Assembly: GCA_003533785.1 (NCBI GenBank)
Contig: DQCR01000068.1
Coordinates: 16,115-35,097 of the forward strand
From: Flavobacteriaceae bacterium
GTDB taxonomy: Bacteria > Bacteroidota > Bacteroidia > Flavobacteriales > Flavobacteriaceae
Direction: 5' to 3'
DNA length: 18,983 nucleotides
Under the pieces are notes generated by a model. The model did no database searches. It was not told the DNA's origin and was given only the letters and a program-made list of their open reading frames with translations. Position numbers and translations under genes: made by a program. This document shows, in pieces, positions 7,133-15,294 of the stretch (its first letter is position 1; every line of letters begins with the position of its first letter).

Positions 7133-9749
7133 CTAAGCTTTCTTTTAGAACCCTTATTTTAAGTACTGCATCAGCAGCTTTCTTTTTTTCAATAGCTACA
7201 ACTTGTTTGGGTGCATTATTCACAAAGCGTTCGTTACTTAACTTCTTTTCAACAGATTGAAGAAACCCTTGGGCGTATTGCAGTTCTTCTTCTAGTTTTT
7301 GTCTTTCCGCATCGACGTCAATTCTACCTTCCAAGGGAATAAAAAATTCGGCGCCTCCCACACGGAAAGTTCCCCCCATTTGCGAATCAGAAGGTGATTC
7401 GTATAGGAAATTTTCAATAAAACCCAATTGTTTCAATAAGGATTCATACTGATTCCAAGGGGTTTTATCGTTGATTACATGCAATTGAATCGCTGCTTTA
7501 AAACCTATGTTTTTCTCCTTTCTAAACTTTCGAACGGCACCAATCAATTGTTGGATTTGGTCAAAATCATCTAGTAGTTTTTTGTCAAAAGGAGCTGGTG
7601 TTGGCCATTGAGAAATCACCAAAGCTTCATTTGGCGTCCGTGTTCCACAAAAATGCCACAATTCTTCCGTGAGGAAAGGCATAAAGGGATGGAGCACTCT
7701 CAGGTTGTTTTCAAAAAGTGCGATGACCCTTGTTTTGGTTAGTATATCAATCGAATTATCTGGTGTCTTAATGGCTTCGAGTAACCAGGAACAAAAATCA
7801 TCCCAGACCAACTTATACAATGTCATCAACGCATCAGAAACTCTGTACTTTGAAAAATGATCTTCTACTTGTTCTAGGGCTCTATTGAAAGAGTTTTCAT
7901 ACCATTCCAAAGCAACATCGGCTGCTGGTGAAAGGGAATGATCGGATACTTCCCAGCTTTGTATCAACCGATATGCATTCCATATTTTATTAGAAAAGTT
8001 TTTCCCTTGTTGGCACAGGCTTTCATCAAAGAGTAAATCGTTTCCTGCTGCCGTGCTCAACATGAGACCCACGCGAACCGCATCTGCCCCAAAGGTATCG
8101 ATGAGGCCCAAAGCATCTGGCGAATTTCCCAATTGTTTTGACATCTTACGTCCTTGTTTATCTCGAACCAAGCCTGTGAGATAGACCTTTTCAAAAGGAG
8201 GTTTTTGTCGCAATTCATAGCCCGATATAATCATCCTAGCCACCCAAAAAAACAAAATGTCGGGACCAGTGACCAAATCTTGTGTAGGATAATAATAGTT
8301 TACTTCTTCATTCTCTGGATGCACCACACCATCAAATACTGAAATAGGCCACAACCAAGAGGAGAACCATGTATCCAAAACGTCCTCATCTTGACGTAAA
8401 TCGGCGACGGTTAATTTAGGATTCCCTGTTTTTTCCTGAGCCAACGACAAGGCCTTATCCTGCGTCGCAGCTACGACAAAATCATTTTTCCCTTTTCCAT
8501 AATAATAGGCAGGAATCTGATGGCCCCACCAGAGTTGACGTGAGATATTCCAATCCCGGATGTTTTCCATCCAATGGCGGTAGGTGTTTTTGAACTTTTT
8601 GGGCAATAGGGCCACTTCCTCCGATTCCAATACAGCCTTGATAGCCGGTTCTGCTAGGGTTTCCATTTTCAAGAACCATTGATCTGACAATCGCGGTTCA
8701 ATCACCGCTTTGGTCCGCTCAGAAGTTCCTACATTATTGATGTGATTTTCTTTCTTCACCAGGAACCCTTCTTTCTCAAGAGCCTTAATGAAAGATTTCC
8801 GGGCCACAAACCGATCTTCCCCTTCCCAATCGCCAGCGTGTTCATTAAGGCGTCCATCGGGATGAAAAACATCGATTACTTCCAATTGGTGGCGTTCTCC
8901 CAATGCTTTATCATTGGGATCGTGAGCCGGGGTTACTTTCAAACAGCCGGTTCCAAACGCTGGATCTACATAATCATCTAATATGATGGGAATTTCACGT
9001 CCCACGATAGGAACTATCGCTTTTTTACCATGAAGCATCGTGAAGCGTTCATCTTTGGGATGTATACAGATGGCGGTGTCTCCGAAAATTGTCTCAGGCC
9101 TTGTTGTTGCAATAGTAAGCGACCCTTCATCCTCCGCAAGAGGGTAGTTGATGTAATATAGCAGACCTTGCTTTTCTTCATGGATAACTTCTTCATCGGA
9201 TAATGTAGTTTGGGCTTCTGGATCCCAATTCACCATCCGATACCCTTTGTATATCAATCCCTTCTGATATAAGTCAACAAAAACCTTAATTACCGAAGCT
9301 GATAAATTATCATTTAGAGTAAACTGGGTTCGATCCCAATCGCACGAACAACCGAGTTTTTTGAGTTGATCCAAGATCACACCTCCATATTCATGCGTCC
9401 ATTCCCAGGCGTGTTTCATGAACTCATCTCGACTCAGATCGGACTTTTCAATCCCTTCTTTTTTAAGTTTTGCCACTACTTTGGCCTCCGTTGCGATCGA
9501 AGCATGGTCTGTACCTGGAACCCAACATGCATTGAAGCCCTTCATCCGCGCTCGCCGAATGAGTATGTCTTGCAAACTATTATTCAGCATATGCCCCATG
9601 TGCAACACTCCAGTAACATTCGGAGGAGGGATCACAATGGTATAAGGTTCCCGAGCATCAGGAATCGACCTAAAGTACTGATTATCGATCCAGTATTGAT
9701 ACCACTTATCCTCTATTTCCTGCGACTTAAATTTTGGTGGGATATCCAT
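7116..9749 (-). CDS. valS: Valyl-tRNA synthetase
   Basis: ValS charges tRNA-Val and edits mischarged threonine. Counting from the ATG at 9747-9749 it is 877 residues. The class I HIGH motif reads HMGH at 50-53, preceded by PPPNVTGVL; the KMSKQ motif is at 535-539. The editing domain lies at about 190-340 and ends with HDPND, whose Asp279 is the expected editing residue. The tRNA-binding helical domain follows, and the C-terminus (about 815-877) is the charged coiled coil of ValS. The frame is open 15 codons further upstream, to an ATG at 9794, but family proteins begin with a segment like MDIPPKF, and a promoter box lies inside the extension. It is convergent with psd (17-base overlap) and divergent from the DUF1573 gene. 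Confidence 0.98.
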   Translation of the reverse strand: MDIPPKFKSQEIEDKWYQYWIDNQYFRSIPDAREPYTIVIPPPNVTGVLHMGHMLNNSLQDILIRRARMKGFNACWVPGTDHASIATEAKVVAKLKKEGIEKSDLSRDEFMKHAWEWTHEYGGVILDQLKKLGCSCDWDRTQFTLNDNLSASVIKVFVDLYQKGLIYKGYRMVNWDPEAQTTLSDEEVIHEEKQGLLYYINYPLAEDEGSLTIATTRPETIFGDTAICIHPKDERFTMLHGKKAIVPIVGREIPIILDDYVDPAFGTGCLKVTPAHDPNDKALGERHQLEVIDVFHPDGRLNEHAGDWEGEDRFVARKSFIKALEKEGFLVKKENHINNVGTSERTKAVIEPRLSDQWFLKMETLAEPAIKAVLESEEVALLPKKFKNTYRHWMENIRDWNISRQLWWGHQIPAYYYGKGKNDFVVAATQDKALSLAQEKTGNPKLTVADLRQDEDVLDTWFSSWLWPISVFDGVVHPENEEVNYYYPTQDLVTGPDILFFWVARMIISGYELRQKPPFEKVYLTGLVRDKQGRKMSKQLGNSPDALGLIDTFGADAVRVGLMLSTAAGNDLLFDESLCQQGKNFSNKIWNAYRLIQSWEVSDHSLSPAADVALEWYENSFNRALEQVEDHFSKYRVSDALMTLYKLVWDDFCSWLLEAIKTPDNSIDILTKTRVIALFENNLRVLHPFMPFLTEELWHFCGTRTPNEALVISQWPTPAPFDKKLLDDFDQIQQLIGAVRKFRKEKNIGFKAAIQLHVINDKTPWNQYESLLKQLGFIENFLYESPSDSQMGGTFRVGGAEFFIPLEGRIDVDAERQKLEEELQYAQGFLQSVEKKLSNERFVNNAPKQVVAIEKKKAADAVLKIRVLKESLAKLMQ

Positions 9750-9755
9750 GTATAT

Positions 9756-9795
9756 TGTGGTCTGATTTTTGCACAACAAAAATACAGAGACCACA
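9756..9795. repeat. 8-base inverted repeat flanking the valS promoter box
   Basis: TGTGGTCT at 9756-9763 and its exact reverse complement AGACCACA at 9788-9795 lie 24 bases apart and bracket the minus-strand valS -7 box. The arm centres are 32 bases apart, about three helical turns. One arm would fall in the valS leader and the other in the spacer of the promoter, which suits a pair of regulator sites better than an mRNA hairpin. Chance cannot be excluded. Confidence 0.4.
9777..9784 (-). promoter_or_regulatory. Bacteroidota-type -7 box for valS
   Basis: On the minus strand this reads TATTTTTG, a full match to TANNTTTG. Transcription would begin near 9772 and give a leader of about 23 bases before the ATG at 9749. 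The alternative upstream ATG at 9794 would not be in the transcript, which supports the shorter ValS. No clear TTTG -33 element is seen at the usual distance. Confidence 0.55.
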
Positions 9796-9837
9796 CTTCA
9801 TAAAAAAACATTTGAAAGACTCATAAATAAGGAACTT

Positions 9838-10197
9838 ATGAAACGACTTTTATCCCTGCTAATTCTATTCGCGTTGAACACCGCCTTTGCACAAGAAATA
9901 AGCTTCGAAGAACAAACCATCGATTTTGGAACGATTGAAAGAGGAAGTGATGGAAATCGTATTTTTTCCTTCACCAATTCAGGAGTCGACGCTTTGATGA
10001 TTGAATCCGTATCTTCTTCCTGTGGGTGTACGATTCCCAAAAAACCAGAAGCGCCAATTGCTCCCGGTGAGAAAGGGGAAATTCAAGTGCGATATGATAC
10101 CAACCGGATGGGGCCTTTTCGCAAGACCATTACTGTGAAATCCAATTCGCTTGCAACGCCTATTGTTGCTCTAAAAATCAGGGGGACTGTCGAATAA
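9838..10197 (+). CDS. Exported DUF1573 domain protein
   Basis: This 119-residue protein has a clear Sec signal peptide, MKRLLSLLILFALNTAFAQ, with cleavage expected after A18, and a single DUF1573 domain, an Ig-like fold related to ASPM/Hydin domains and common in Bacteroidota. The diagnostic pieces are IDFGTIERG near residue 28, FSFTNSG, the SSSCGCTIP motif with C62 and C64, and the closing KTITVKSNS region. It is exported to the periplasm; there is no lipobox. The function of the family is not known. The frame extends upstream to 9769, but the signal peptide fixes the start at 9838. Its 3' end overlaps the opposing protease gene by 27 bases, the largest convergent overlap in the window. Confidence 0.9.
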   Translation: MKRLLSLLILFALNTAFAQEISFEEQTIDFGTIERGSDGNRIFSFTNSGVDALMIESVSSSCGCTIPKKPEAPIAPGEKGEIQVRYDTNRMGPFRKTITVKSNSLATPIVALKIRGTVE

Positions 10198-11514
10198 AGG
10201 AGCAAGAACAAAGGTTTTGGTCAGCATATCTTTGTTACGCCGTAACAATAATTTTATTTTTTTACCGGGTTTTCGTTGAAGCATTCCACCAACTTCATGA
10301 AGTTTAAGATGATTCAATTTGCGATTGTTTATACGATACAGAACATCGCCTTTTCGTATTCCAGATTGAGCTGCAGGAGAATTGGGACGAACCTCGGCAA
10401 TTTCTATGACATCTTGGAATTCGTATTGGATAACGTCACGTAAAAAAATCTCAATCCCCCGATTGTTTCCTTCTTTGTCGTATTTAATCCCACTACTATT
10501 ATTCACTTTACTGGTTCGCAATTCTACTCCATTGTATTGGAGTTCTATCCCACTCATATTGAAATAAAAGGGGGCTTCTATTTTTCGATTGGGTTGTAAA
10601 GCCATCCGTTGGTTCGGATAATCAAAGTAGACTGTAAACCGACTCAACAATTCACCCCCAATACTACCGACTCGTCCAGACAACAAATCGATGGTTTTGA
10701 AATTGTCCATCTCAGGATAGGCTACTTTTACATCTTTGATGGGTCTCTTGCTCAATTGGATCGAGTTTATTTTTCCCCGGTCTCCGAAAATATTCCCATT
10801 GATTCCCTGACCCAAAAAATCATTAAATACAGGGGTCGTTTTTTCAATACTTTCATGGGCATCAAAAAGCCACAAGGCATCACTCGATCCTGTATCAATT
10901 AAAAAGGTGCTCTGCATAGAGCCATCGCCATTTTGATTTAATGTCATTTGTATATGTGGCTTGTTCTTGTGAAATTGCAACGGATACTGGGTTGCCTTTC
11001 GGGGAAAAGTAAATGGATACCGGTTGTTATATACGCTAATCTTTCGGTTGATATAATCAATTTTTATGGGATATGTTTTAAAAAACTCGGAGCCAAGGAT
11101 GCCGTCTATTTGTCTTCCCATCCGCCGAGAAAAAGAAAAATCAATTTCATCGACCAACAAAATGTCTTGGTTAATACCCAAAAGCTGCCCCAACTGAATC
11201 GTATTACCTCGGGTTAGGTAGGCTTGGAGTGCCTCTCCTTGCCCCAAACCAGAAAGGTTGTATCGGTTTTTATTCTCAAAATGAAGCTGAGACACATTCT
11301 CATTGTTAAACAATAACGTTTTCCCAACGCCACTGTCCAATAAAAAAGTAAGTTCTTGGCCGTTTACCGTAACTGGAATAACAATCAAATTATTGATAAA
11401 CTGAAACCGAAGACGAATCTTTTTCCGATCACTTTGGAAAAGGAATTCTGTCTTTTGTTGTGCCAAAAGTGGGGGCAAAAACAAAAAAAAAGTCAATACT
11501 AAGATCCATCGCAT
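10171..11514 (-). CDS. Secreted two-lobed retropepsin-like aspartic protease with C-terminal PDZ domain
   Basis: Counting from the ATG at 11512-11514 the protein is 447 residues. A signal peptide, MRWILVLTFFLFLPPLLAQ, is followed by two retropepsin-like lobes. The first has FLLDSG with catalytic-type D60 and a later GILGSEFF near 138-145; the second has FLIDTGSS with D207 and GSIGGELLSRF near 283-293. A PDZ domain covers about 363-428 (EVRPNSPAAQSGIRKGDVLYRIN is its carboxylate-binding half). Each lobe thus has the Asp-Thr/Ser-Gly loop and the hydrophobic-Gly partner, so a single chain could build a pepsin-like site. Substrate is unknown; the periplasm or cell surface is the likely place. The frame extends 7 codons upstream, but the signal peptide fits the chosen start. 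It is convergent with the DUF1573 gene and divergent from the aminotransferase gene. Confidence 0.88.
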   Translation of the reverse strand: MRWILVLTFFLFLPPLLAQQKTEFLFQSDRKKIRLRFQFINNLIVIPVTVNGQELTFLLDSGVGKTLLFNNENVSQLHFENKNRYNLSGLGQGEALQAYLTRGNTIQLGQLLGINQDILLVDEIDFSFSRRMGRQIDGILGSEFFKTYPIKIDYINRKISVYNNRYPFTFPRKATQYPLQFHKNKPHIQMTLNQNGDGSMQSTFLIDTGSSDALWLFDAHESIEKTTPVFNDFLGQGINGNIFGDRGKINSIQLSKRPIKDVKVAYPEMDNFKTIDLLSGRVGSIGGELLSRFTVYFDYPNQRMALQPNRKIEAPFYFNMSGIELQYNGVELRTSKVNNSSGIKYDKEGNNRGIEIFLRDVIQYEFQDVIEIAEVRPNSPAAQSGIRKGDVLYRINNRKLNHLKLHEVGGMLQRKPGKKIKLLLRRNKDMLTKTFVLAPLFDSPPDF

Positions 11515-11556
11515 TTCTAGGGCATTTTGCAACAATTTACTGCCAATTCGTTCGGA

Positions 11557-11569
11557 TTCAAAATTTGAA
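11557..11569. repeat. Palindrome TTCAAAATTTGAA in a divergent intergenic region
   Basis: Six-base arms around one central base lie between the divergent protease and aminotransferase genes. It could be an operator. The sequence is AT-rich and a palindrome of this size in about 100 bases is not very rare, so confidence is low. Confidence 0.25.
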
Positions 11570-11593
11570 CGACATACGCATCACTTTTTTTTT

Positions 11594-11601
11594 CATCTTT
11601 G
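11594..11601 (+). promoter_or_regulatory. Possible -7 box for the aminotransferase gene
   Basis: CATCTTTG matches TANNTTTG at all but the first base, and sits 17 bases before the ATG at 11618, like the stronger TATCTTTG box of gpmI. The nearest TTTG upstream (11564-11567) is 26 bases away, rather far for a -33 element. Confidence 0.35.
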
Positions 11602-11617
11602 TACCCTAATTCTCGGT

Positions 11618-12811
11618 ATGCCCACACTATCAATTAAAGGACAACAACTACCGGCTTCCCCCATTCGCAAGCTAGTTCCTTATGCTGAAAAAGCTAAAGC
11701 CAGAGGAGTGGAAGTACTTCATTTGAATATTGGACAACCCGATATTGCTGCGCCTGAAGAAGCAATGAAGATAGTACGTAACCAACAATTAGAACTGCTT
11801 CCCTATGGAACCTCACAAGGATCCAAAATCTATCGTGAGAAACTTTGCACCTATTATGCCAAGCACGATATTTCCATCGATCCCGATGACATCATCGTGA
11901 CAACGGGAGCCAGTGAAGCTTTGTCATTCACTCTCAATGTTATTTGTGATCCCGAAGAAGAAATCATTATCCCCGAGCCTTTTTATGCGAATTACAACGG
12001 TTTTGCGGCAGCAGCCAATGTGAAAGTGGTGCCCGTTGTCTCTGAATTTGAAGACCAATTCAAACTCCCCAATCTTCATAAAATTGAAGCGCATATAAAT
12101 CCCAAAACCAAAGCCATCTTGCTTTGCAATCCTAGCAATCCCACTGGGTATTTGTATTCCAAAGAGGAGTTACTACTCTTGGGAGGTCTCGCTCTTAAAC
12201 ACGACCTTTTTCTGATTGTTGATGAAGTATATCGAGAGTTTATCTACGGAGAGGAGTCTCATTATTCGGTGCTCCAAAATCCCGACTGGAGTGAACACGC
12301 CATTATGATTGATTCCGTTTCAAAACGCTATAGTTTGTGCGGAGCTCGAGTGGGCTGTATGATTTCAAAGAACAAAGATTTACTACAAACTGCAATGAAT
12401 TTTGCCCACTTGCGATTGTCTCCTGCCACCTTGGCCCTTATGGCCAGTGAAGCAGCGCTAGAGGCCCCCGATTCTTATCTTGAGAAGGTCAAAGAAGAAT
12501 ACCGCCGTCGACGAAGTTCCTTGATTGCGCTACTTGAACAAATTGAAGGCGTGGCTGTGTCCAAACCCAAAGGAGCTTTTTATTGTATTGCCCAATTGCC
12601 CGTTGCCGATGCGGAAGACTTTTCTCGTTTTTTGCTAGAAAGTTTTTCCGATCAGAATCAAACGGTGATGTTGGCCCCTGCAGCCGGTTTCTATTCTTCT
12701 AAAAATCTGGGTACCAATCAAGTCCGTATCGCTTTTGTCCTCAATGAAGCAAAACTCAAACGAGCAGCCGAAATTTTAGAGAAAGGACTTCAAGCCTATC
12801 AAAATTCTTAG
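11618..12811 (+). CDS. Class I pyridoxal-phosphate aminotransferase (aspartate aminotransferase-like)
   Basis: This 397-residue cytoplasmic enzyme has the fold-type I set: LHLNIGQPD near 35-42, PYGTSQGSK near 62-70, TGASEAL at 96-102, NPSNPTG at 171-177, DEVYREF at 202-208, and the PLP lysine K236 in SVSKRYSLCGARVG, with R244 to bind the phosphate. The carboxylate-binding Arg lies near the end in NQVRIAF. The family includes aspartate, aromatic and alanine aminotransferases, and the exact substrate cannot be read here. The tail of the gene is followed after 22 bases by murB. The start ATG at 11618 fits the family, whose proteins begin close to the PASPIRKL segment. Confidence 0.92.
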   Translation: MPTLSIKGQQLPASPIRKLVPYAEKAKARGVEVLHLNIGQPDIAAPEEAMKIVRNQQLELLPYGTSQGSKIYREKLCTYYAKHDISIDPDDIIVTTGASEALSFTLNVICDPEEEIIIPEPFYANYNGFAAAANVKVVPVVSEFEDQFKLPNLHKIEAHINPKTKAILLCNPSNPTGYLYSKEELLLLGGLALKHDLFLIVDEVYREFIYGEESHYSVLQNPDWSEHAIMIDSVSKRYSLCGARVGCMISKNKDLLQTAMNFAHLRLSPATLALMASEAALEAPDSYLEKVKEEYRRRRSSLIALLEQIEGVAVSKPKGAFYCIAQLPVADAEDFSRFLLESFSDQNQTVMLAPAAGFYSSKNLGTNQVRIAFVLNEAKLKRAAEILEKGLQAYQNS

Positions 12812-12819
12812 AGAGTTAG

Positions 12820-12827
12820 TATCTTAG
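12820..12827 (+). promoter_or_regulatory. Possible -7 box for murB
   Basis: TATCTTAG differs from TANNTTTG at one position. It ends 6 bases before the ATG at 12834, so a transcript from it would have almost no leader. If it works, murB is not only transcribed with the aminotransferase gene. Confidence 0.3.
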
Positions 12828-12833
12828 GTGGGC

Positions 12834-13838
12834 ATGAAAGCAATCCAATACGACCATTCCATACGTCCGTATACCACCTTCAAGGTGGACGCCCGTTCCG
12901 CACAATATGTATCCGTGGATAGCCTTTCTTCACTGAAAGAGGCCTTGCAATACCGCCCCAATGGAGCAATTCGAATTTTAGGAGGGGGAAGTAATATGCT
13001 CTGGAGAAAAAATTATCCGGGGCGAACCATTCACATAAACCTCAAAGGCATTGAAAAGGTGGCCGAAACGGATACACAGGTGAGTGTTAAAGTGCAGGCA
13101 GGAGAAAATTGGCATGAATTTGTATTGTGGGCCTTGAAAAATGACCTGGGAGGTATCGAAAATTTAGCCTTAATTCCAGGAAGCGTGGGTGCTGCTCCCA
13201 TTCAGAATATTGGCGCCTATGGGGTAGAACTCAAAGAAGTGATGGAGGAATGTACCTTTTTGCAAAAAGATACACTAACCGAGCGCGTCCTTTCGGTGGC
13301 CGATTGCCAATTGAACTACCGGGATTCCATTTTTAAAAATGAACTCAAAGGAAAAGGAGTAGTAACCTCTGTCCAGTTTCGCTTAGCTAAAAGCCCGCAC
13401 CCACTACATACTTCCTATGGGGCGCTAGAGAACCAATTGCAGGGGCGCCCAAGAACTATCCAATCCGTCGCTGAAGCGGTCATACGAATTCGACAAAACA
13501 AACTTCCTGATCCCAAACAAATTGGTAATTGTGGGAGTTTTTTTAAAAATCCAATACTGTCCCTTTCCCGCTTTGAAGCCTTACAAAAAAAGCATCCGCA
13601 GTTGCCCTCTTATCCCTCCAAAACAGGAGTGAAAGTGCCTGCTGCATGGCTTATCGATCAACTCGGCTTTAAAGGTGTTCGAAGAGGTGATGCTGGGGTT
13701 CACCCCAAGCAAGCTCTGGTGCTCGTGAATCACGGCAATGCGACAGGAGCCGAAATTTGGGCATTGGCAGAAGACATTCAAAAAGCTGTTCATGCCCAGT
13801 TTGGTATTGCCTTAGAGCCCGAAGTTACTTGCTACTAG
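12834..13838 (+). CDS. murB: UDP-N-acetylmuramate dehydrogenase, type I
   Basis: MurB is the FAD enzyme that reduces UDP-GlcNAc-enolpyruvate to UDP-MurNAc with NADPH in peptidoglycan synthesis. From the ATG at 12834 it has 334 residues. Visible motifs are the FAD-binding GGGSNML near 50-56, LIPGSVGAAPIQNIGAYG near 113-129, YRDSIFK near 162-168, GNCGSFFKNP with the proton-donor Ser235, and the C-terminal Glu in EPEV. The long C-terminal part with the YRD loop marks it as type I, like E. coli MurB. A GTG two codons upstream (12828) could also serve as start, but MKAIQYDHSIRPYTTF is the usual beginning. The 3' end is 4 bases from that of dtd. Confidence 0.96.
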   Translation: MKAIQYDHSIRPYTTFKVDARSAQYVSVDSLSSLKEALQYRPNGAIRILGGGSNMLWRKNYPGRTIHINLKGIEKVAETDTQVSVKVQAGENWHEFVLWALKNDLGGIENLALIPGSVGAAPIQNIGAYGVELKEVMEECTFLQKDTLTERVLSVADCQLNYRDSIFKNELKGKGVVTSVQFRLAKSPHPLHTSYGALENQLQGRPRTIQSVAEAVIRIRQNKLPDPKQIGNCGSFFKNPILSLSRFEALQKKHPQLPSYPSKTGVKVPAAWLIDQLGFKGVRRGDAGVHPKQALVLVNHGNATGAEIWALAEDIQKAVHAQFGIALEPEVTCY

Positions 13839-13842
13839 CTCT

Positions 13843-14295
13843 TTATTCTCTGTTTTTAGAATCGATCTGTATGGTCACGGGGCCATCGTTGAGAAGCTGT
13901 ACTTTCATAGCTGCGCCAAAAACACCTGTGGCGATGGGTTTCCCCAAAGCCGTTATCAATTCTTTGATGCAGTACTCATACAAGGGAATGGCCTGCTCAG
14001 GCCGAGCTGCTCTGATATATGAGGGGCGGTTCCCCTTTTTGGTGGCTGCCAGTAGGGTAAATTGGGAGATCAGTAATATTTCGCCTTCAATAGCTGTAAT
14101 AGAGCGATTCATCACACCTTGCGCATCGTTGAAAATTCGAAGCCCAATTATTTTCTGAATCAGCCAATCGGCATCCTCTTCCGTATCTTCAGTCCCAATA
14201 CCAACCAAAACGAGCAACCCCTGTTCAATGGCACCAACCACTTTTTGGTCGACGGTGACTTGGGCTTCTCGGACTCTTTGGATAACAACTCGCAT
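13843..14295 (-). CDS. dtd: D-aminoacyl-tRNA deacylase
   Basis: Dtd removes D-amino acids (and glycine from tRNA-Ala) wrongly attached to tRNA. The 150-residue length is exact for the family. The two active-site motifs are present: SQFTL at 77-81 and the Gly-cisPro motif GPVT at 138-141. The N-terminus MRVVIQRVREAQVTV is characteristic, so the start is the ATG at 14293-14295; the frame is open 34 codons further but that part lies inside rsgA. The gene follows rsgA after 2 bases on the same strand and must be cotranscribed with it. It is convergent with murB. Confidence 0.97.
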   Translation of the reverse strand: MRVVIQRVREAQVTVDQKVVGAIEQGLLVLVGIGTEDTEEDADWLIQKIIGLRIFNDAQGVMNRSITAIEGEILLISQFTLLAATKKGNRPSYIRAARPEQAIPLYEYCIKELITALGKPIATGVFGAAMKVQLLNDGPVTIQIDSKNRE

Positions 14296-14297
14296 AA

Positions 14298-15224
14298 TTA
14301 TTTTCGGTAAGGGGTATCTTCTTCTAATAGTTGCAAATAACTGGTATAACGACTGGTGGCTATGGCCCCGTTTTCCACCGCAGCTTTGATAGCACAATCA
14401 GGTTCTTCGACGTGCAAACAATTGTGAAATTTGCACGATTCCTGAAGAGATAAAAACTCCAAAAAATAATCTGCCAGCTCTGTTGGACTCATATCCACTA
14501 CCCCAAAGCCACGAATGCCAGGAGTATCGATAATACGAATGCCCGAGTCCAAGTCAAACATCTCAGCAAAGGTAGTGGTGTGTTGTCCTTGGGCATGCGC
14601 TGTGGAAACGCTAGCCGTTTTCAATTGCAATTCCGGGGATATCGCATTGGCCAATGTGGACTTACCCACGCCGCTGTGGCCAGAAAACATACTCACTTTT
14701 CCATTCATTGCTTGTTTCAAATCTCCAATACCCTCTTTTTCTAAGGCCGATATAAAATGGGTTTCGTAGCCAATTGCTGTGTAGATGGCCTGCATTTTTT
14801 CCAGTGTCTGTTGTTCTTCGTTTGAATAGCTGTCAATCTTATTGAATAAAAGGACCACGGGAATTCGATAAGCTGCGGCAGCAGCCAAAAAGCGGTCGAT
14901 AAAAGTGTAGGTGGTTACGGGATTATTTACGGTAACCAATAAGAAAGCCTGATCGATGTTGGCAGCGATAATGTGAGTCTGTTTGGATAGATTCACCGAA
15001 CGACGGATAATGTAGTTTTTACGATCCAGAATTTCATGAATGACCCCTTGTTCGGGTTGTTTGGGATCGGGCTCAAAATGAATGCGATCCCCTACGGCTA
15101 CAGGGTTGGTACTTTTGATCCCCTGTAAGCGAATCTTGCCTTTGATCCGGCACTGATAGAATTTACTACCCGCTTTCACCGAATACCAACTCCCCGTAGA
15201 ACGATAAACTATTCCTTCTTGCAT
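14298..15224 (-). CDS. rsgA: Ribosome small subunit-dependent GTPase A
   Basis: RsgA (YjeQ) is a circularly permuted GTPase that checks maturation of the 30S subunit. From the ATG at 15222-15224 it has 308 residues: an OB-fold domain (about 1-75), then the permuted G motifs in the order G4 NKID 128-131, G1 GHSGVGKS 182-189, switch region GQHTTT 213-218 and G3 DTPG 233-236. The zinc site has C264, C269, H271 and C277. All expected residues are there. The frame is open to 15395, but that extension runs across the divergent promoter and into gpmI, and family proteins start with a segment like MQEGIVYRSTGSWY. It heads the rsgA-dtd pair. Its transcript may start at or next to the ATG. Confidence 0.97.
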   Translation of the reverse strand: MQEGIVYRSTGSWYSVKAGSKFYQCRIKGKIRLQGIKSTNPVAVGDRIHFEPDPKQPEQGVIHEILDRKNYIIRRSVNLSKQTHIIAANIDQAFLLVTVNNPVTTYTFIDRFLAAAAAYRIPVVLLFNKIDSYSNEEQQTLEKMQAIYTAIGYETHFISALEKEGIGDLKQAMNGKVSMFSGHSGVGKSTLANAISPELQLKTASVSTAHAQGQHTTTFAEMFDLDSGIRIIDTPGIRGFGVVDMSPTELADYFLEFLSLQESCKFHNCLHVEEPDCAIKAAVENGAIATSRYTSYLQLLEEDTPYRK

Positions 15225-15230
15225 GCCCTG

Positions 15231-15238
15231 CAAAAATA
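15231..15238 (-). promoter_or_regulatory. -7 box for rsgA-dtd, close to the start codon
   Basis: On the minus strand this reads TATTTTTG, identical to the valS box. The box ends 7 bases before the first base of the ATG, so transcription would begin about one or two bases before, or at, the start codon. No clear -33 TTTG is present at the right distance. Confidence 0.5.
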
Positions 15239-15264
15239 GTAACATTTTTTTCGCATGGCTCGAA

Positions 15265-15276
15265 AGCCCTAGGGCT
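15265..15276. repeat. Perfect 12-base palindrome between rsgA and gpmI
   Basis: AGCCCTAGGGCT is its own reverse complement with no spacer. It lies 10 bases upstream of the gpmI -7 box, at about -34 to -23 relative to the expected gpmI start of transcription, and within about 30 bases of the rsgA box. The GC-rich core stands out from its AT-rich surroundings. The position suits an operator acting on one or both promoters; no regulator is identified. Confidence 0.45.
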
Positions 15277-15286
15277 GTCCTTTTCG

Positions 15287-15294
15287 TATCTTTG
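15287..15294 (+). promoter_or_regulatory. Bacteroidota-type -7 box for the gpmI operon
   Basis: TATCTTTG matches TANNTTTG exactly. Transcription would begin near 15299 and give a leader of about 11 bases before the ATG at 15310. It lies inside the longer open frame, which supports that start. No TTTG is seen at the -33 distance; the palindrome at 15265-15276 occupies that place. Confidence 0.6.

Noticed and set aside
7129..7145. Palindromic TTAGCTAA and nearby T-run at the psd/valS junction as a terminator
   Set aside because: The palindrome has no loop, is short and AT-rich, and lies inside the end of valS.
9750..9794. 15-codon N-terminal extension of valS
   Set aside because: A full-match -7 box lies inside it and the ValS family starts at the later ATG.
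9366..9803. 145-codon plus-strand open frame
   Set aside because: It is antisense to the conserved N-terminal part of valS; the translation has no recognisable domain.
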